DNA from: Phalacrocorax aristotelis
Taxonomy: Eukaryota; Chordata; Aves; Suliformes; Phalacrocoracidae
Reading direction: 5' to 3'
DNA length: 64,000 bases
NCBI RefSeq assembly: GCF_949628215.1
Contig: NC_134279.1
Coordinates: forward strand, 58,077,766 to 58,141,765
Shown: positions 35,249 through 49,300 of the stretch, piece by piece
Position numbering within the stretch: the first letter of the stretch is position 1
How the letters are laid out: every line of letters begins with the position of its first letter
Notes under the pieces: generated by a model
What the model was told of the DNA's origin: nothing
The model's input: the letters and a program-made list of their open reading frames with translations, nothing else
Database searches by the model: none
Position numbers and translations under genes: made by a program

Positions 35249-38200
35249 GTGAGCAGTGTTATCAACCCATAACGCAATGGGATGGGAAGAGAAACACAGC
35301 AGCACCAAGCTCTTTGCAGGTGGAGGATTCAATTCCATGAAAAACTAATCTAAAATCCGTTGAAACAATTCTACCAACAAAGGAAAGCAGGACTGCTTGT
35401 GTCAGAAGGGGTAAGTTTATCAACTGACCAAATGGGATTTTCATTTGTGCCAGGAATGCCTCTGGCATCTACTATAAGATCATTGTGAGCATGGCTTACT
35501 ACAGCTAAACATCTGCAGGGGATGGACAATATCTTATGATAGGGGAAAATAAAAAGAGTCAGGAACTCCTAATTTCAAAACCTGTCGTGGATATTGATAG
35601 TGCATCCTTAGGTAGGCTGGGAGTTGGAAGGAATTAGCTCATACGTAAACAAACCACTCAGGCAAGCCAACAGACTTTTTAGATCAGGCAGTCACAAAAT
35701 GCTTCAGAGAGTTAAAGCAATTAACGTGCTGTCTATTATTGCCATTATCCGGTCCCTACCACAATTACATCTCAGTGCAGTTCCTGTTGATACCAGGATA
35801 AGAGCAGGCTAATTTTTCAGTTTGAGCACTGTGTACACTAGCTCTTGAAGAGAACTGACTTTGCAAGGAAATAAAAATATTTATACTAATAAAAAAAAAG
35901 TTGAAAACCACTGGAAAGAAATCCACTTGCTTGAATGCACGTTGTCCTTGCCTGCCCACATCACTCTGGTAAGTCCCACCTAATGCAGAGATGGGGTCTG
36001 CAAAACAGTGTCTACAGTTCTCTATCAAGTTGATTATAATCACTGCTCCTTCTAACTGCACAGCAGATACATAAAAACTCTCTTTGCATCTCTTAGAGGT
36101 TCTCAAGGAGAGGAAGGAGATATGGAGACGACCCTTTCCAACCAGAACAATGCATGGCTTTACATTTTCACCTGTATGGGTGCAGAGGGCACTGCAGGGT
36201 ACAGATGGGGCCTGAGAACAACTCCTGCAAGCAGAAGGAGAGGGAGGAGGAGGAGGGCTGTCAGAAATCAAGACAGGGCAGAGATATTGTTGCCTGGTTA
36301 GGGGCAGCACCCAGAAGATGCAGCAGGGATACGATTGGCCCTCGTGACAGAGACACCGCGGCCATTGTGGATCCAGCCTGGACTCTCAGCTAGATCACTA
36401 GGTTGCCAGGGTCAGGCTATCTTGTTTTCAACACTATGGGTGAGTTGTACTTGCTCCATTCAGATACAAACCTCCAGACTGCTGCACAGGACTTTGCTGC
36501 TATAGCACAGGGCTACTGTGGTCCATCTGGAGACTGCAGCTGGTCTGCAAGCAAATGGCCCCTTGCTGAGAAGTTTCCTGTCATGCAGTCATAAAGCTGA
36601 TGCTCTGACATTTGTGTTAGCTGTGTCCTGGTTTGTAAACTCATTTTAAGATGGTTTTGATTTATAGCACTAAGTGGCCCTGGTCTTTCCAGTCTAGTAA
36701 ATAGCCTCTCTCTGCCTCAGACAGTGTCAGCGTTTCAGTCCGTACTGGCATTCAGTGGTGGCACCACTGCCACGAAGGAGAACAGGTTCACAGCTCGTAC
36801 CTCTGCAAGGTGCTGCGTGTTTCCCCCAAACTACTCCACCAAAAAATCTGCATTCAATGCATTCACCTTCCAAGCAGGCTACCACAGGAGCCATCTTTAT
36901 TCTCTGGCCCAAGAGCAAGATGGCAGGTTATTTCACTGGCAGAATGCTTCAGCTGTCTGGTACATTTATGACACTGATGGATTAATTGCTAGGATATCTC
37001 TCAATGTGGCTTTATATTTTGAAGAATTGAGAAGATGCCTAGAAGCTTGGATAAGAGCTTTTATGCAAATATTTTATCCTTAAGTACAATCATACCTGCA
37101 ATGGCTTCCTAAAGTTAGAAGAGCAACCAACATGCAATGAACCCGTATTTTCAAAGCCAGGATGTCTTGTCATCTCAAAAACAATCTTCTTCCAGTATTA
37201 AAAAAAATGCAGACATAACAACTGAGAAATATTTCTTTCACTCCCTTATTCACAAAACTGTTCCTGTTTTCAAATTTCAGTGCTTTGTTTCAAAAAAATA
37301 CAAAACTAATTTTTTTTAATTTCTAATTTATGAAATTTAAATAAAATGGACAACCACTTTGCAAAGCCTTTGCAAAAAATCACTTCTGGATCTAGATAAC
37401 ACCTGAAAATTTAAACCTCAGTTTCTTTGGCACTTTTAACAACTGAAACTGAGGAAAAGGATTTATGATCAAATACTCAGTCATCTTACCAACTTTATTA
37501 TTAGCAAGGGAATGCAAGTCATCAGATTTAAAAGGAATTCCCTCATATTGAGACTGGGGAATCTTACTATAAAATAATGACAAATACAGAGCAATGTTGT
37601 TCAGAAGATGAAATCGGACATTAAGTCCTAGTAAAGGGAGGAAAGCTCTCCGTATAAGAAAATGTACTCATTTACACACACGCTTACACAGCGCATGTAC
37701 ATATAAAGCTGTATAATGAGATATCTTAAATTAAAAATTGCTAGTTCATTACTTTAGTAATAGTACCAATAATGAATATATATATATAAGCAATGGATAA
37801 TGACGTGTCTAAAGATCTATTCAATTTACTATAGTCTCTGAGAAAAATTATTTAACTCTCATTTTAGTTACCCAATTAGACAAAACAAATATTTATTTCA
37901 TCTTCAAGAACCCTTTAGCTGTGACTAATCACACCTCGATTCAGCTACTTACAAATTAAACATGAACACAAGTGATTAGAATCACTCCAAAAATTAACAA
38001 AAAGTCTGTACAACTCTCATGTATTGATCCGAGATCCTAAATTCAATAGAAGCCAATGAAATCTGGCAGTGCTAAGTAACTGCTTCAAAATCCAAGCCAT
38101 GAGTCTGAAGTAATTTTTCTCCACGTTTATGGCACGACATTGTAAATTACAGACTACGTGGTTTTCACAGCACTATAGGGCTTTTTCAAAAGTGACCCAT

Positions 38201-38609
38201 TTTCAGTATAAATGTTGCAACCTCTCCAAATTAAAATTTGGGTAAATCGAGTGTAGGAAAGTAACCCCTTCACAGAGGACCAGCTCATGTGCTGTTCCCA
38301 GTCTGAGCCGATATCCTCCAAAGTCAGCAAAAATGGAGCAGCATGTTGTGCCCAAAGCGTGGCACGTGCCCTTGCACTTACCTAGCATTTTCCTTCTGCA
38401 AAGCACTGGCTATGTCACCTTCCTTTCTCACCCTTCCCTGTGATAATTTTTCTTCTCTGCTCTTAAATAGAGAAGAGCTTCTTGAGTTTCACCACAGACA
38501 CAACCATACATGGAGCAGCTGGTGTGCAAATGTCACACGTGTGTATGTTCGAGCACAGACGTTTGCCAACCATCTGTCCGTCTGCATTCCCTCATAGTCT
38601 CTGTTTTTG

Positions 38610-38651
38610 TACACACACACACACATACACACATATATATGTGTATATATA
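38610..38651. repeat. (CA)n-(TA)n microsatellite
   Basis: A CA dinucleotide run passes into alternating ATATATAT and GTGTATATAT. Further loose TA/CA/TG-rich stretches occur at 37774-37790, 39338-39353 and 39440-39510. Confidence 0.9.
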
Positions 38652-39989
38652 TTCACTACTGACATAGAACTTTTAGGTACAGATGGGGATACAGATGCGC
38701 TTGCAGATGAATATGGATAAAGCGCTATGCGTTGACTGTAGCGCTGTCACACATATCTATGAAAAGTCACTATCAGAATGGACTCCCAGGTCAAAAGCAA
38801 ATTTCCACCCAAGTCTAACTGTGTTGTAGCCAAACCGAAGGACTGATATTATAAAACACATGCTATTTAAGTAATTTACTTCAATGAGACTACTGTGTGT
38901 GTAGAATTATTCACATGTGGAAATGTTTGCACCTTTGGGCCCCAAACCACTTCAAATTTTTTGTGCCACATCCTTTTTTAACACAGTTCATCTTTTTTGA
39001 ACTTTGGGACAAAACAAAAAAGCACAATATATTTTTGTAGATTTCTTTTTTGCAGGTTTAAGTATTAAAAATGTCCTGAAATTTTTTTGTTTCACAAAAT
39101 GTGAAGTCCTCTCTAATTTACAACCTCCAACAATGATTGTGTTCTCTTTCCAGAAAGCCTGGTCCTTTCCCTATTTCTGCTTGGGGATTTTTTGACTGAT
39201 GCCGTGACCATCTGCAAATACAGGCTTAATCATCATGAAGTATCCACTTCCCTTTCATACACAACTAGTATTTGTTAGTTTTAAATAAGTATGTGTAATT
39301 TCTTGCAGAATTATGCATTATTTGCTAGGCTGGATGCATATATATACACACAAACCAATATATCGAAAATTAATCACTGTGTATTTCAAAGCATAACTAT
39401 TGCAATAATGAATCTAAACATCTGTGTACAAAAAATATTACATCCATATGTACATGCATGTGTTTGTATGTCTATATACCTATAAAGAAATGTATATATC
39501 TACATGCACTGATATTCATTTGCAGAAGTCTTTGCTACAAATTGCTATACAAAACAGATGCATATTCAGTGTAAGATATCTTACCGTCATTTTAAAACCT
39601 GCATACATATTTTGGGTCAAAGAATGGATGCATTATTGAAATTACCATGGTCTTTAAATGACTTTATTTCTACATATAGGTATGCATGTGTATGTGCATA
39701 CGCATGAGCAGAAATGACTGCTGTGCTAAATCTGGATTTGCAATAACATAGGTATATAACTGATAGATAATAGTGTCTTACACATACACATAAATGACAT
39801 AGTCACACATTGTAAACCACTACATTTCTACTGTGTATGCAGCTGTTAAATTTTTTAGGTACACCTTTACAATATGTTACAATGATTTGTTTTTAAGGAG
39901 ATACCTGGATTTATATTAAATCCTGCAGAGGTGTAACTTAGCGAAATGTTTAAAGCAATAACCTGGCAACTCCACATACACGCTTGCAT

Positions 39990-40304
39990 TTACTGGCAAA
40001 AGGGCTTCCTCTCTTTCGGAGCCAATGTCAAGCCCACTGTAGTGGAGACGGCTGACTGCAGGGTGTTTCGGCTCTGATCCGGGGTAAGACTGCACTCCTC
40101 TCCCTTGTTTGCACAGTACCTGATCTTCTTGACTGGGTCCCTTAAACACTGACAAGTAATCAATATTAACAGTATAGGTAACATGAACAACACAAATGAT
40201 GTAATATCCTCCTCAATGTTAAAAACTTTTAAAAAATTGTCCTGCCATTTCTCCACTGTCCTCCACACACCCCTCGCAAGATCTCCAAGGTTACTTTCAG
40301 AGGT
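39990..40304 (-). other. Candidate exon with a transmembrane-like segment, family unknown
   Basis: The minus strand is open for about 105 codons without an ATG start. It passes from a charged, Trp-containing stretch (LARGVWRTVEKWQDNF) to a hydrophobic helix (about 18 residues, SFVLFMLPILLILITC) followed by basic KKIR, the order expected of a single-pass membrane protein. AG at 40306-40305 could be an acceptor but has a poor pyrimidine tract; AGATCAG|GTACTG could be a donor. From about 40155 a second frame is also open and holds two ITIM-like Tyr motifs (LHYSGL, SVYVEL). AT-rich DNA can mimic membrane helices, so confidence is low. I recognise no family. Confidence 0.22.
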
Positions 40305-40309
40305 CTGTT

Positions 40310-43300
40310 AAGTTTTAGTTTTGCTCCGGTTTTATTAAAGGCCTACCACAAAATAGTGGTAGGACTCTCAAGCCCAGATCTTCCCCCCAACCCCTAACCT
40401 CAGAGTGAGGAGAAGGGGGTTCTCCATATTCATTAAGTTATGTATTTGCATAAGTTTGATTTCAGTGGGAGGTAAAGGTGGAGGGGGAGATTGTTACTTA
40501 GAACAGAATTATCTACTTGATGGAAGATTTTTTTGCATATTTTGTGATAAGAATAAAATGTGTTGAATGTATAGGTGTTCTGAGCAGCAGATAATCATGC
40601 TTCAGTTGATCAAACAATTCAGAATAATGACTTCTTGCTAAAACATATTGATTTTTTTATTTGGGAAGAACGCATATTTACTGCATGTCACTTCAGTTTT
40701 ACTGTGATGAATGTTAAACTTCTCAACTTAATGAGCAAAGCTAGTAAAGTAAGCAACAATAATTTGGTTGGTTATTTATTTTATTACACTGAGAAACTGG
40801 CTGACAGTTTTAGCTTTTCCCCTTAGAATTGCCAGCAACAAAATCTTGTTCTTGTCTCTGTATATATTAGACTATTAAAATCATTGGCTAGATTTCAGCC
40901 AGAAGGAAACTGCCATCTTTTTAAGTTAATTCTTAAATTTTGTGTGTGCACATATGTACATTAAAATGTTAAAAATTTGGAGGGCTTGCTTGGAAATAAT
41001 TTAAACAATTTTGCAAGTAGAAGATTTAATATAAAACATACTGTTATCATAACTTTTCCTGCATTTGTTGATTTAAGGTCTTTATCTTTTCAATTTGTTT
41101 TATAAACTAAAAAGGGAGTTGCCTTCCACAATCTATCACACATCTCAGTATTCGTGCACTGTACCCAGCACAAAGATAAAATAAGTGTTAATATGTATTT
41201 ACAGGACAGGTAGGAAAATATTTTTTTCTCACTGTGTAGCCTCCCTAGAATTCTTTAATTGTAGTAAATTAAGTTAAGCACAATAAATGGCCGTGCCTAC
41301 TTGCGTACATGGAATTGCCTACATCCTATGTTTTGTTATGATTAAAGTCTAATTTCAAATTAACATGTTTTCAAGATATTTTTTTTTTTCTGGAATTAGC
41401 ACAAGTTATACCTGGTAGTTCAGATTTTACATTGATTTATATCTTACACCAACTGTACACCAGAGCAGAATATTTATTTCAAGGCCTGTTTTCCTTCACT
41501 TTTCTCCGATTCTGGTATAACCTTAATCTCTTGTGACTTTTATATAAAACAGATAATACCGCAGACAGTACTCGGTCATATGGAATAGGTTAGAGGAGAA
41601 AGGTTCTACTCTTTACCACCAAAAGTAATATATAAATCCTTCTCACTCATTCTTCAGTTCACTATTTTGACAAGCCATTTCAGATATTTAAAGCAGAAAT
41701 CTATTTGGCTTTCAGATGGTTTAAACATCATGCAGATCCCCACGATACAGTAAAACTTAATGCAGAGTTTCTGTTTTTCAGTGGGAAGCATTGTTTTCCT
41801 TGATTTTCTTGATTCTTACATGTTTTGCATGAAAACGATCACACATATGAAAAGAGAGATATTTTAGGAGAGCTACATTTGAACATTATGAGAACATTTC
41901 CCATGCTTTATTTTTGAATCCTGGCAGACTTGATTCAAACTCAGAGATATTTTACCCAACGGCTTTTCATCCAGAATTAAAACTCCACTGAAAGATACAT
42001 GAATTTTAAAACCTGCATTTAAATTGATAAAAACAAAATTAATTACATGAGGGATTTTTTAAGACAGATGTTTTATAACATATTTTTGTAAGGAGAAAAA
42101 CACAAGCACACAGATGAGGAGGGGAAGTTAATAGATAATTCAGTATGTCATTAATTCAATAACTTTGAACTCCAAAGCCTTTACCAGTTTTTAAGCACAG
42201 CCATTTATGAAAAAAGGAAAGTTGTAAACTTTTTCCACTGGTATGTCTATCAACAAAATGAAAGAATGGTTTTCTTGCTAGAGTGAAAGGTTTCATATTC
42301 TTTCAATGACCGTGTGCACAGGAGACAACCAAAACAGACCCCTAACTATGTAGGGGTCTTGGTCTCACACTTCTATATTAGGAGAGCCAGTCTTATCTGT
42401 CATTTGACATAAACCAGGATAACCTTCAAAAGAAACTCACTGTCACTCATGAGGAAAAGAGATGTTACCAGATGGTACAACCTCAAATCAGGCAAGTGTC
42501 AGTTATTGAGACTGGTACTTCACACTCACACTTGTGTGTGACAAGCAGCATCGTGCACAGTACATAACCACAGCCCTTCGTGCCGGCTTCTGCCAGGAGA
42601 AGTGCTCATTCCCTTTCCGGCACATGATGGGTCTTTCCTGTGTGATAGATCACCACAGCCCCCCATTGGGGAAACCCACACACAGTAGCAGAATCCATGT
42701 GTGGTTTCCAGCAGGCTCATATATTTCATCAGGTAAAGACAAGCATGCCAAGTTTAGCCCCACCCTCATCCCTTAGGAATTTACACTTCTTGGCTTCTGT
42801 AACCGGAGGCAAAATGCAATTCCTTGTGCAAAAGAAACACAACACAGACAGAGCAGCAAGTGATTGTGAGGGGTAGGAAAGACCAACAAATCTGCAACAA
42901 ACACAGGACACAGCCACGAGCAGGGCTAGGCACAATCAAATATTCCCATACCCACTGCGCGAGGAACACGCACACACAGTAAGTGTTCAGACTGTGTTCC
43001 CAGCTATCCTCCAGCGGCTGTGCCAGCAGTGGTGGCACAGCCTCCAGCAGAACATGACTGCTGGGACTATCGCTCCCTGCTACTTTGGCAGCTGCTCATT
43101 TTAAACCTGATACACCAAGGTTTTGTAGCCATGACTTCCACTCCTCACGCTCACTGCTGCATTACAGAGGTTTTGTTGGCTCCAAATGTCACCCCTTTCA
43201 CTGTAGACCGACGCTTTTGGTGGATTAGGAAGGTTTTTAAATTTCTTCACAGACATCAGAATTGAAGCACAACTAAATTCTGCTAAGCGCATATGAAACT

Positions 43301-46300
43301 GTTTTGTGGAGAAGAGCTAATGATAGGCTACAGCCCACAAATTTTGTTGTTACATCGCTTTGTTGTATTCGTGTAATCCTGTCCAGTATTTTAAAGCCAT
43401 AATGCTTTAATAGTGGGCTTGAGACAGCTGCAGCCAACTTCCTTTCTTAATTACTTTGCTCTGGGGTTATCCCAACATATTTTTCAGCTTTAAGTTGTGC
43501 TCATAGCATGGAACCATTTGAAAACTGCTGATTTAATAACACCACACACTGCTGGCCAAAAAGTGAGAACCTGCCTTGGAAATTATGTTAAGCTGTGTAG
43601 CATGATGCCTGAAATGTCACATTAAGACTTCAAAAAAGGCAGGTTTCACAGTTACTTCATTGACTTCTTTTCAAACCATGATCAAAAGCATTATAAAAAA
43701 TTCCGTAATTTTTCATTGTATGGTCAATGCCAAATCGAATTAATCACTTGAATGGTGCATTCGGTAACATTCGACTGTTTCTTAATGAAAACTATAGAAT
43801 CACAGCACCAACATTTTACAAAGAAATTTTTTTTTGTTTGCTCTAGTGAGAAAAGGCATTTTTCATTGAAAATCTTTTTCATGTAAAGCCACTTTCCATC
43901 TAGAGCTGCACTGTAAAAGCAAGAGGAGAAACAGCAGAACTTCATCTCTCTGCCTGGGTGCCCTCTCGGCTGGTTATCAGAAAGCATCACCAAGAAAAAC
44001 TCCCCAGGAGCTTCTGCTGGTGCAGCCCCGTTGCTCTACAAGATGGGCCAGAAGCGCAGTTTGCAAGGCCGCCACCGCAATTTCTGCTCGTTTCCTGTGT
44101 GCTCTGGGTATACTGCAAAGCATCCACTCACATCTTCAAGGATTTATATGGCTTGCCCGGCACTGTACAAGAGATTGCTTCCCTGATATCTCTGGCACTG
44201 GCAGCTGTTACTAGCTGATGTGACTTTAGCACCAGTCTCTTGGTTGCTGGGTTTATGCAGCAGGGAGAGTGCTTTCATTTCATCCCCAAATTCACACTCC
44301 CAATGGAGCGGCTGAGCCAGAATCTGTTAAATTTCTACATAAAAACATTTTCTTGAGAAAGCTGGTCACCGGGCTGGAGAAGTATTTTTAGTAACTTTCT
44401 GGAACTATAGCTCCAGCTCCCTGATTTTACTGTGTTTCATGTAGCTATAGGCACTGTCTTCTGATACAGGCGATAATATGAGGCCTGATTATCTTCTGCC
44501 ATGAGGCCATCTCACATGGCTTTGGCACAGTAAAATTCCCTTAAGGTGGGATTAAATGACAGTAATTTACAGCCACTTTGTCCTGCCAATGGAATATGAA
44601 TTTGTGCTTATACATGAGAACCAAGTCTATTTTTAAAATTTTAATTCTTTCCCCTGGAACTTAGATAGCAAGTACAGATTACTTATAAAAACACAGACTC
44701 TCTATAAACATAAAACTACTATTTTTCCTGGTTTGTAGCTCTTAATATAGTGAATATAAAGCTTTGTATCATGCCACACTAAGGCCTACTCTCTCAGTTT
44801 AGCAGGAAGCAAGTGCACGTGGGGCTTTTATGCCCTGCAGTTACCGTCCAAGTCTCAAACATGGTATTCACATCAACCCTGTAGACTCTTTCTCTGGTAA
44901 ATTGGACCTCACTTGTGTGACACATCTTCAGAACTGCCTTTGAAAAATGAGATTAAATCCTGTTCTAAAGTCGAGTAAGTGTACGTGTATGGTCTTTTCT
45001 ACTGGAACATTTGTAAACATCTGCTGATTCTAAATGGTGGGGTTTGGAAATGTGAACTACAAAGCAGCACAATGCATAATCCCACCTTATTCTGACAGCA
45101 GCATGTACTGACACCAAAAGAATGCTAACAGATCTGCTTGCTAACAACTGTCTAATCTCATTGATCGTACCTTCTTCCTCTGCAAGTATTTTCTTCAGGA
45201 TAAATCTTGAGTTAAAGCTGGCCTCCTCCAGATACCACAGCCCCACTCCCGCTCCATTGACAGGTGGAAACACGGCTGAAGGAAGAAGTTAGAAAATCTT
45301 AAAGCCACATTCAGGTTTTTTGTGGGGATCTGTGTCAGAGGGATGGTTCCGGCCTCTGTGTGCTTCCTCCTCATTCACCTTTTAGATTAGCTAACTCTCA
45401 TTGGCAATGTGACAAGACCATCCCACCACTGCTAGAACATTGTAAGATGCAGGTTTTGTAAGCAGAATCTAGAAATGGCTGTGCACAGATGTGCACACGT
45501 GCACGCATACATACTGTTCTCTAAGGGAGTCCCACACCATAAGTATGCCGTGGCTGGCTCAGAAAGCAGAGGAGAAGAAGCCGTGGGGGTGAGATGAAAG
45601 CAAAGAGTTACAGCCGCGGCCATTTAGACAGCAAACAAAGACTTTCCACCTCAGAAGGTGGCACAGGCACTTGTTAGACCCAGCGGGGCCAGGCAGCCGC
45701 TGGAACCAGAGCCAGTGACAGATATGTTGGCAAATTAAAAAGACTTTAAGTCTCACTTCAGTCCTAAGAACTTAAGTTTCACCTTTCTCAGATTCTCATA
45801 ATAAAATCTTCATCTAAATTTGCTAGGGAACATTTAAGACGAAGCAGAACGGTTTTCTCATAACCATGATGTACTTCACAAACGGGGAAGAAAGCAATCC
45901 TTTGAGGTGTTGCATATGCCTCTCTATCCTAGGTTCATAGTTCACACAATCAGACCCACCATTTTTAGAGTAATTTCCATTTTCTCTCTTTTTTTTTTTA
46001 CGTCAGAAGTGGAAATAAACTCTGGAACAAATAAAAATCCAGAAGATACACAACCTGGGGCAGATTAGTCCATTGTTTAACAGGATATCACAATACTTAG
46101 TATTTAACAGATTGTATTAAAAGTAAAACTGATTATGTGAATCAGCTTCACAAACTTATTAATAAAAATAAAGGTAAAGATACTGAATTTGATTCAGAAT
46201 ACCAATTCACATTAAGACATTTAGAAAAAAAAGAAAATACAAAGAACTCACCAGACGCAGGAAGCTTAAAGTGGCTGTCGGAAATAAACGTTACAGAAGT

Positions 46301-49300
46301 CTGCTACTCTAGACGAGATAGAGGAAAAAAAAAAGAGTGGCGTACTGTGCTCTTGCCTTTTTCAGATGGACTTCTACTTTACCAGATTAGAACAGTTATA
46401 TTATTGAGAGAGAGAAAAAAATAACCCTCAGGAGATAACCAGAGACCTCTGTACATACAGGCCAAGTTAGTCCTGGCAACTGGGTCTAGCTCATCCGGAG
46501 ACAGCAATGACAGCAGACCCAGATGTAGTGTGACGAGAAATTACAGAATGCTTTAGGGTAAGTCAGCTTCCTGGTGAGAGCTCCTCAGCTCTGCCTGTGT
46601 GGGTTTTGTTGTGGGTTGGTATATGAGGTTATATGTATTTCTCTGGTGACTATGGGAGCAGATGTAAGAACCTTGAAGATGGGGGAGGGAGGCAAAACCT
46701 CCAGGCTGCAGAAGGCTTTCTCTTTGCAGTCTGATGCTCCTACAGCCGCCTCCTCTCTGCCACAGCAGCTAATGGCATAGCACAGCCCAGCAGTTCCTAT
46801 GTGTGCTAGGAGAAAAGGAGCTGATTGACAACTGCCTGCCAGTGTTAAATGTGATTCACATTCTAGTAGCATGAACAAGACTTGGAATATTTTCATGCAA
46901 GCTGGAATATGGCCCCGCCTTTAAAAAAAAGGGTTTACATGTTTAGTTGACCTTGAGCAAAACCCAAGGCAGGCACTTTTGGGCTGATTTGAACTTGGGT
47001 TTGTCTTAGTTCAGTGAAGATTCCGCAGCAGAATTGGTTAGGATTGACCAGCACAAGGAGGCTGAGCACAAGGAGGGACCATGGGCATGGTGACCCCTGC
47101 TTTTCCCAGAATAGACAGCTTGAGCTGTCCAGACTCTTTTCACTTCCAGCTTAGCTACCAGAACACTGAAAGCAAAGGTCTGATGATAGTTTCAGGATTC
47201 CAAGTGCCAGGTCAATGGTCTATACTCCAGAAGCTGTGAATACAAGAGGTTGTCCACTTTGGATGATCAGGCAATCAGTCTCCAGCGAGCGCATTCCTGT
47301 CCCATACTCCTGAAGCAGCCCAAGAGCCCTGGCACAGCAGAAGAGCTGCCCCAGAGCTGAACATGAGGGCCCCAATGACCAGTGCAGCGGGCAGTCTGCT
47401 CTTCACTCAGAGGCATGAGCAGTGGGCTCCCCAGCAGCCTCAAAACCAGACCCAGAGACAGAGAAATGGAACCCAACTCTTCAGAAAATATTTTGGGCTA
47501 AGTGAAGCCGTTTCAGACCATCTCTAGCCACGAAGCAGTAGGAACAGGCTGCCCAATCCAGATCTAAGTCCATGCTTTTTGTGTTCCTTGCAGGATGACA
47601 ACTCTCTGAAGACAACTAATTAATTTGTCCACATTAACATTATGGCAGTACAATGCATTCCAAAATAAAGTCATATTGCTCCCAAGAATGATTAAAAACC
47701 AACAGAGTAAATTACAAGATAAAGCAAAAAGGAAACAGAAAGATAATATATGTGTAGGTGAAAGGGAGTTTGTGGCAAAAATATAAATAGCTTCGGAAAG
47801 AATATAACCTGTCTAAACATGCTGTAAACCTGCTGATACAAAGCTTGCAGAACAGTGTTGCACAGTTAGGCTGGGGAATCAATTTCTTTCTTTCCCTATG
47901 AAATGAAATTAATTCAGTTAATTATCAACAGGGATGAAGGTGAGGAAGGATGGCGCACAGAAGGCATTTTTTTGAATACTATCTTTTTAAAAGCTTCAAT
48001 CTTCCTTTTAGGTTGAGACAAGAGTTTAGATAACGGGCTTCAGTACATTATCAGTTTATGTGAGAACTTGTGTTGCTTAATTTTCACATTAAACACCTCT
48101 TTTTAACCGGGTTTGGGTTTCCCAATACCAGTGCATGCAATCAAGCAATAAGTTTCCATTGCGATCATGATAAAGAAAATCAGACACCCAAACATTCTGA
48201 AATGTTTCCACCAGAATGCTGCGGCTTGTCAGAAGTAGAGAAATAAATACCATTCACAAATTATATTGATATAAAAGTCTTCGGCAATCATCACCCATTT
48301 TAGGTCTGCTACAGATAGCAGCTGCTTAAAAATGCAACTACGCTTTTCTGTTTTGAGCTGCAGACTAATCCAGATGTGAGGCCATCTGGCTAAGCAGTTT
48401 GCATTTCGGATAAAGAGCGCATCCGTCTGTAAAATACTTCACAAACAATTTTTTAATTGAGTGATCTCAGAGAAAAGCCAAGAGTGTAGAATAAGAAACG
48501 TGTTCTAACGTGCGCTGATTTCCACCCATTTCCCTCCACTGCGCTTTCTGGCGCGTCTTGACCCAATATCTTGCTAAAAATAGTTGAATCTTAGATTTAT
48601 TTTTGCTTCTTCCATTCTTCAGGGGGTTTCTGAATAAAAAATTGGAGACCTTTCTTAGGCATGTACACGCTTCGTGCACTTACTCCATGACTTCACTTCC
48701 TAGTAACCTGGAACTCCACAAAGAGACCCTCAGCTCCACACCCTCTGCGCAACACATAGGCAATTCCAAAGTTAGGTGAGATATTGCAGCCTGACATGTT
48801 TCTCTTGATCCTTGCTTTTTTTCTTTTTTTAATTTCTTACTACAGTTTTTCTGCACCTTTTCACCTTTTCATGCTGTGTAATGAAGGGGAACATCTGGCT
48901 GTGAGAGAATATTGTTAATACATTCAAAAATACATTGCTTCTCCTTTTTTTTAAACTCAGTATGAGTCATTATCTGGGACTTTCAGAAACAAACATTTTG
49001 TTGTGGAAAATATTTATGGCTAGGAGTGGAGGGTTGCAAATTATCTTTGCATTGAAAAGTAAGTTGACAGCAAAAAATAGTCTTAAAACTCAAGTAACTA
49101 AGGGTTCATGACCAATTATGTAAAACAACATCATCCAGGATTTTGTCATGTAAAGACATGGGCCAGTTTACAATGAAGGGTCACATTTGTCTTTTAATCC
49201 TTTGATTTCTGTCTCACTTGGAGAAACCAGCAAGCTGCTGATGTTAGGAAGGGGTTTGAGATCAAGGAAAGAAGCTATTCCTGTCCCACCTGCCTGATTT

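Larger units (their letters stand above)
31900..39980. other. RHOH upstream region, no confident gene
   Basis: AT-leaning DNA that probably holds RHOH 5' non-coding exons and introns. Apart from the low-confidence exon and promoter candidates and the microsatellites listed, nothing is recognised. The 36.2-37.1 kb part carries several overlapping open frames of 60-120 codons with no family resemblance. Confidence 0.4.

Noticed and set aside
43788-43810. Fragment resembling the CR1 LINE 3' tail (atagaatcacag)
   Set aside because: Only about a dozen bases match, with no repeated tail units or LINE body.
46137-46424. 95-codon charged plus-strand open frame
   Set aside because: A GTG-initiated frame in A-rich sequence; the high Lys/Glu content follows from base composition, and no splice sites or family support it.
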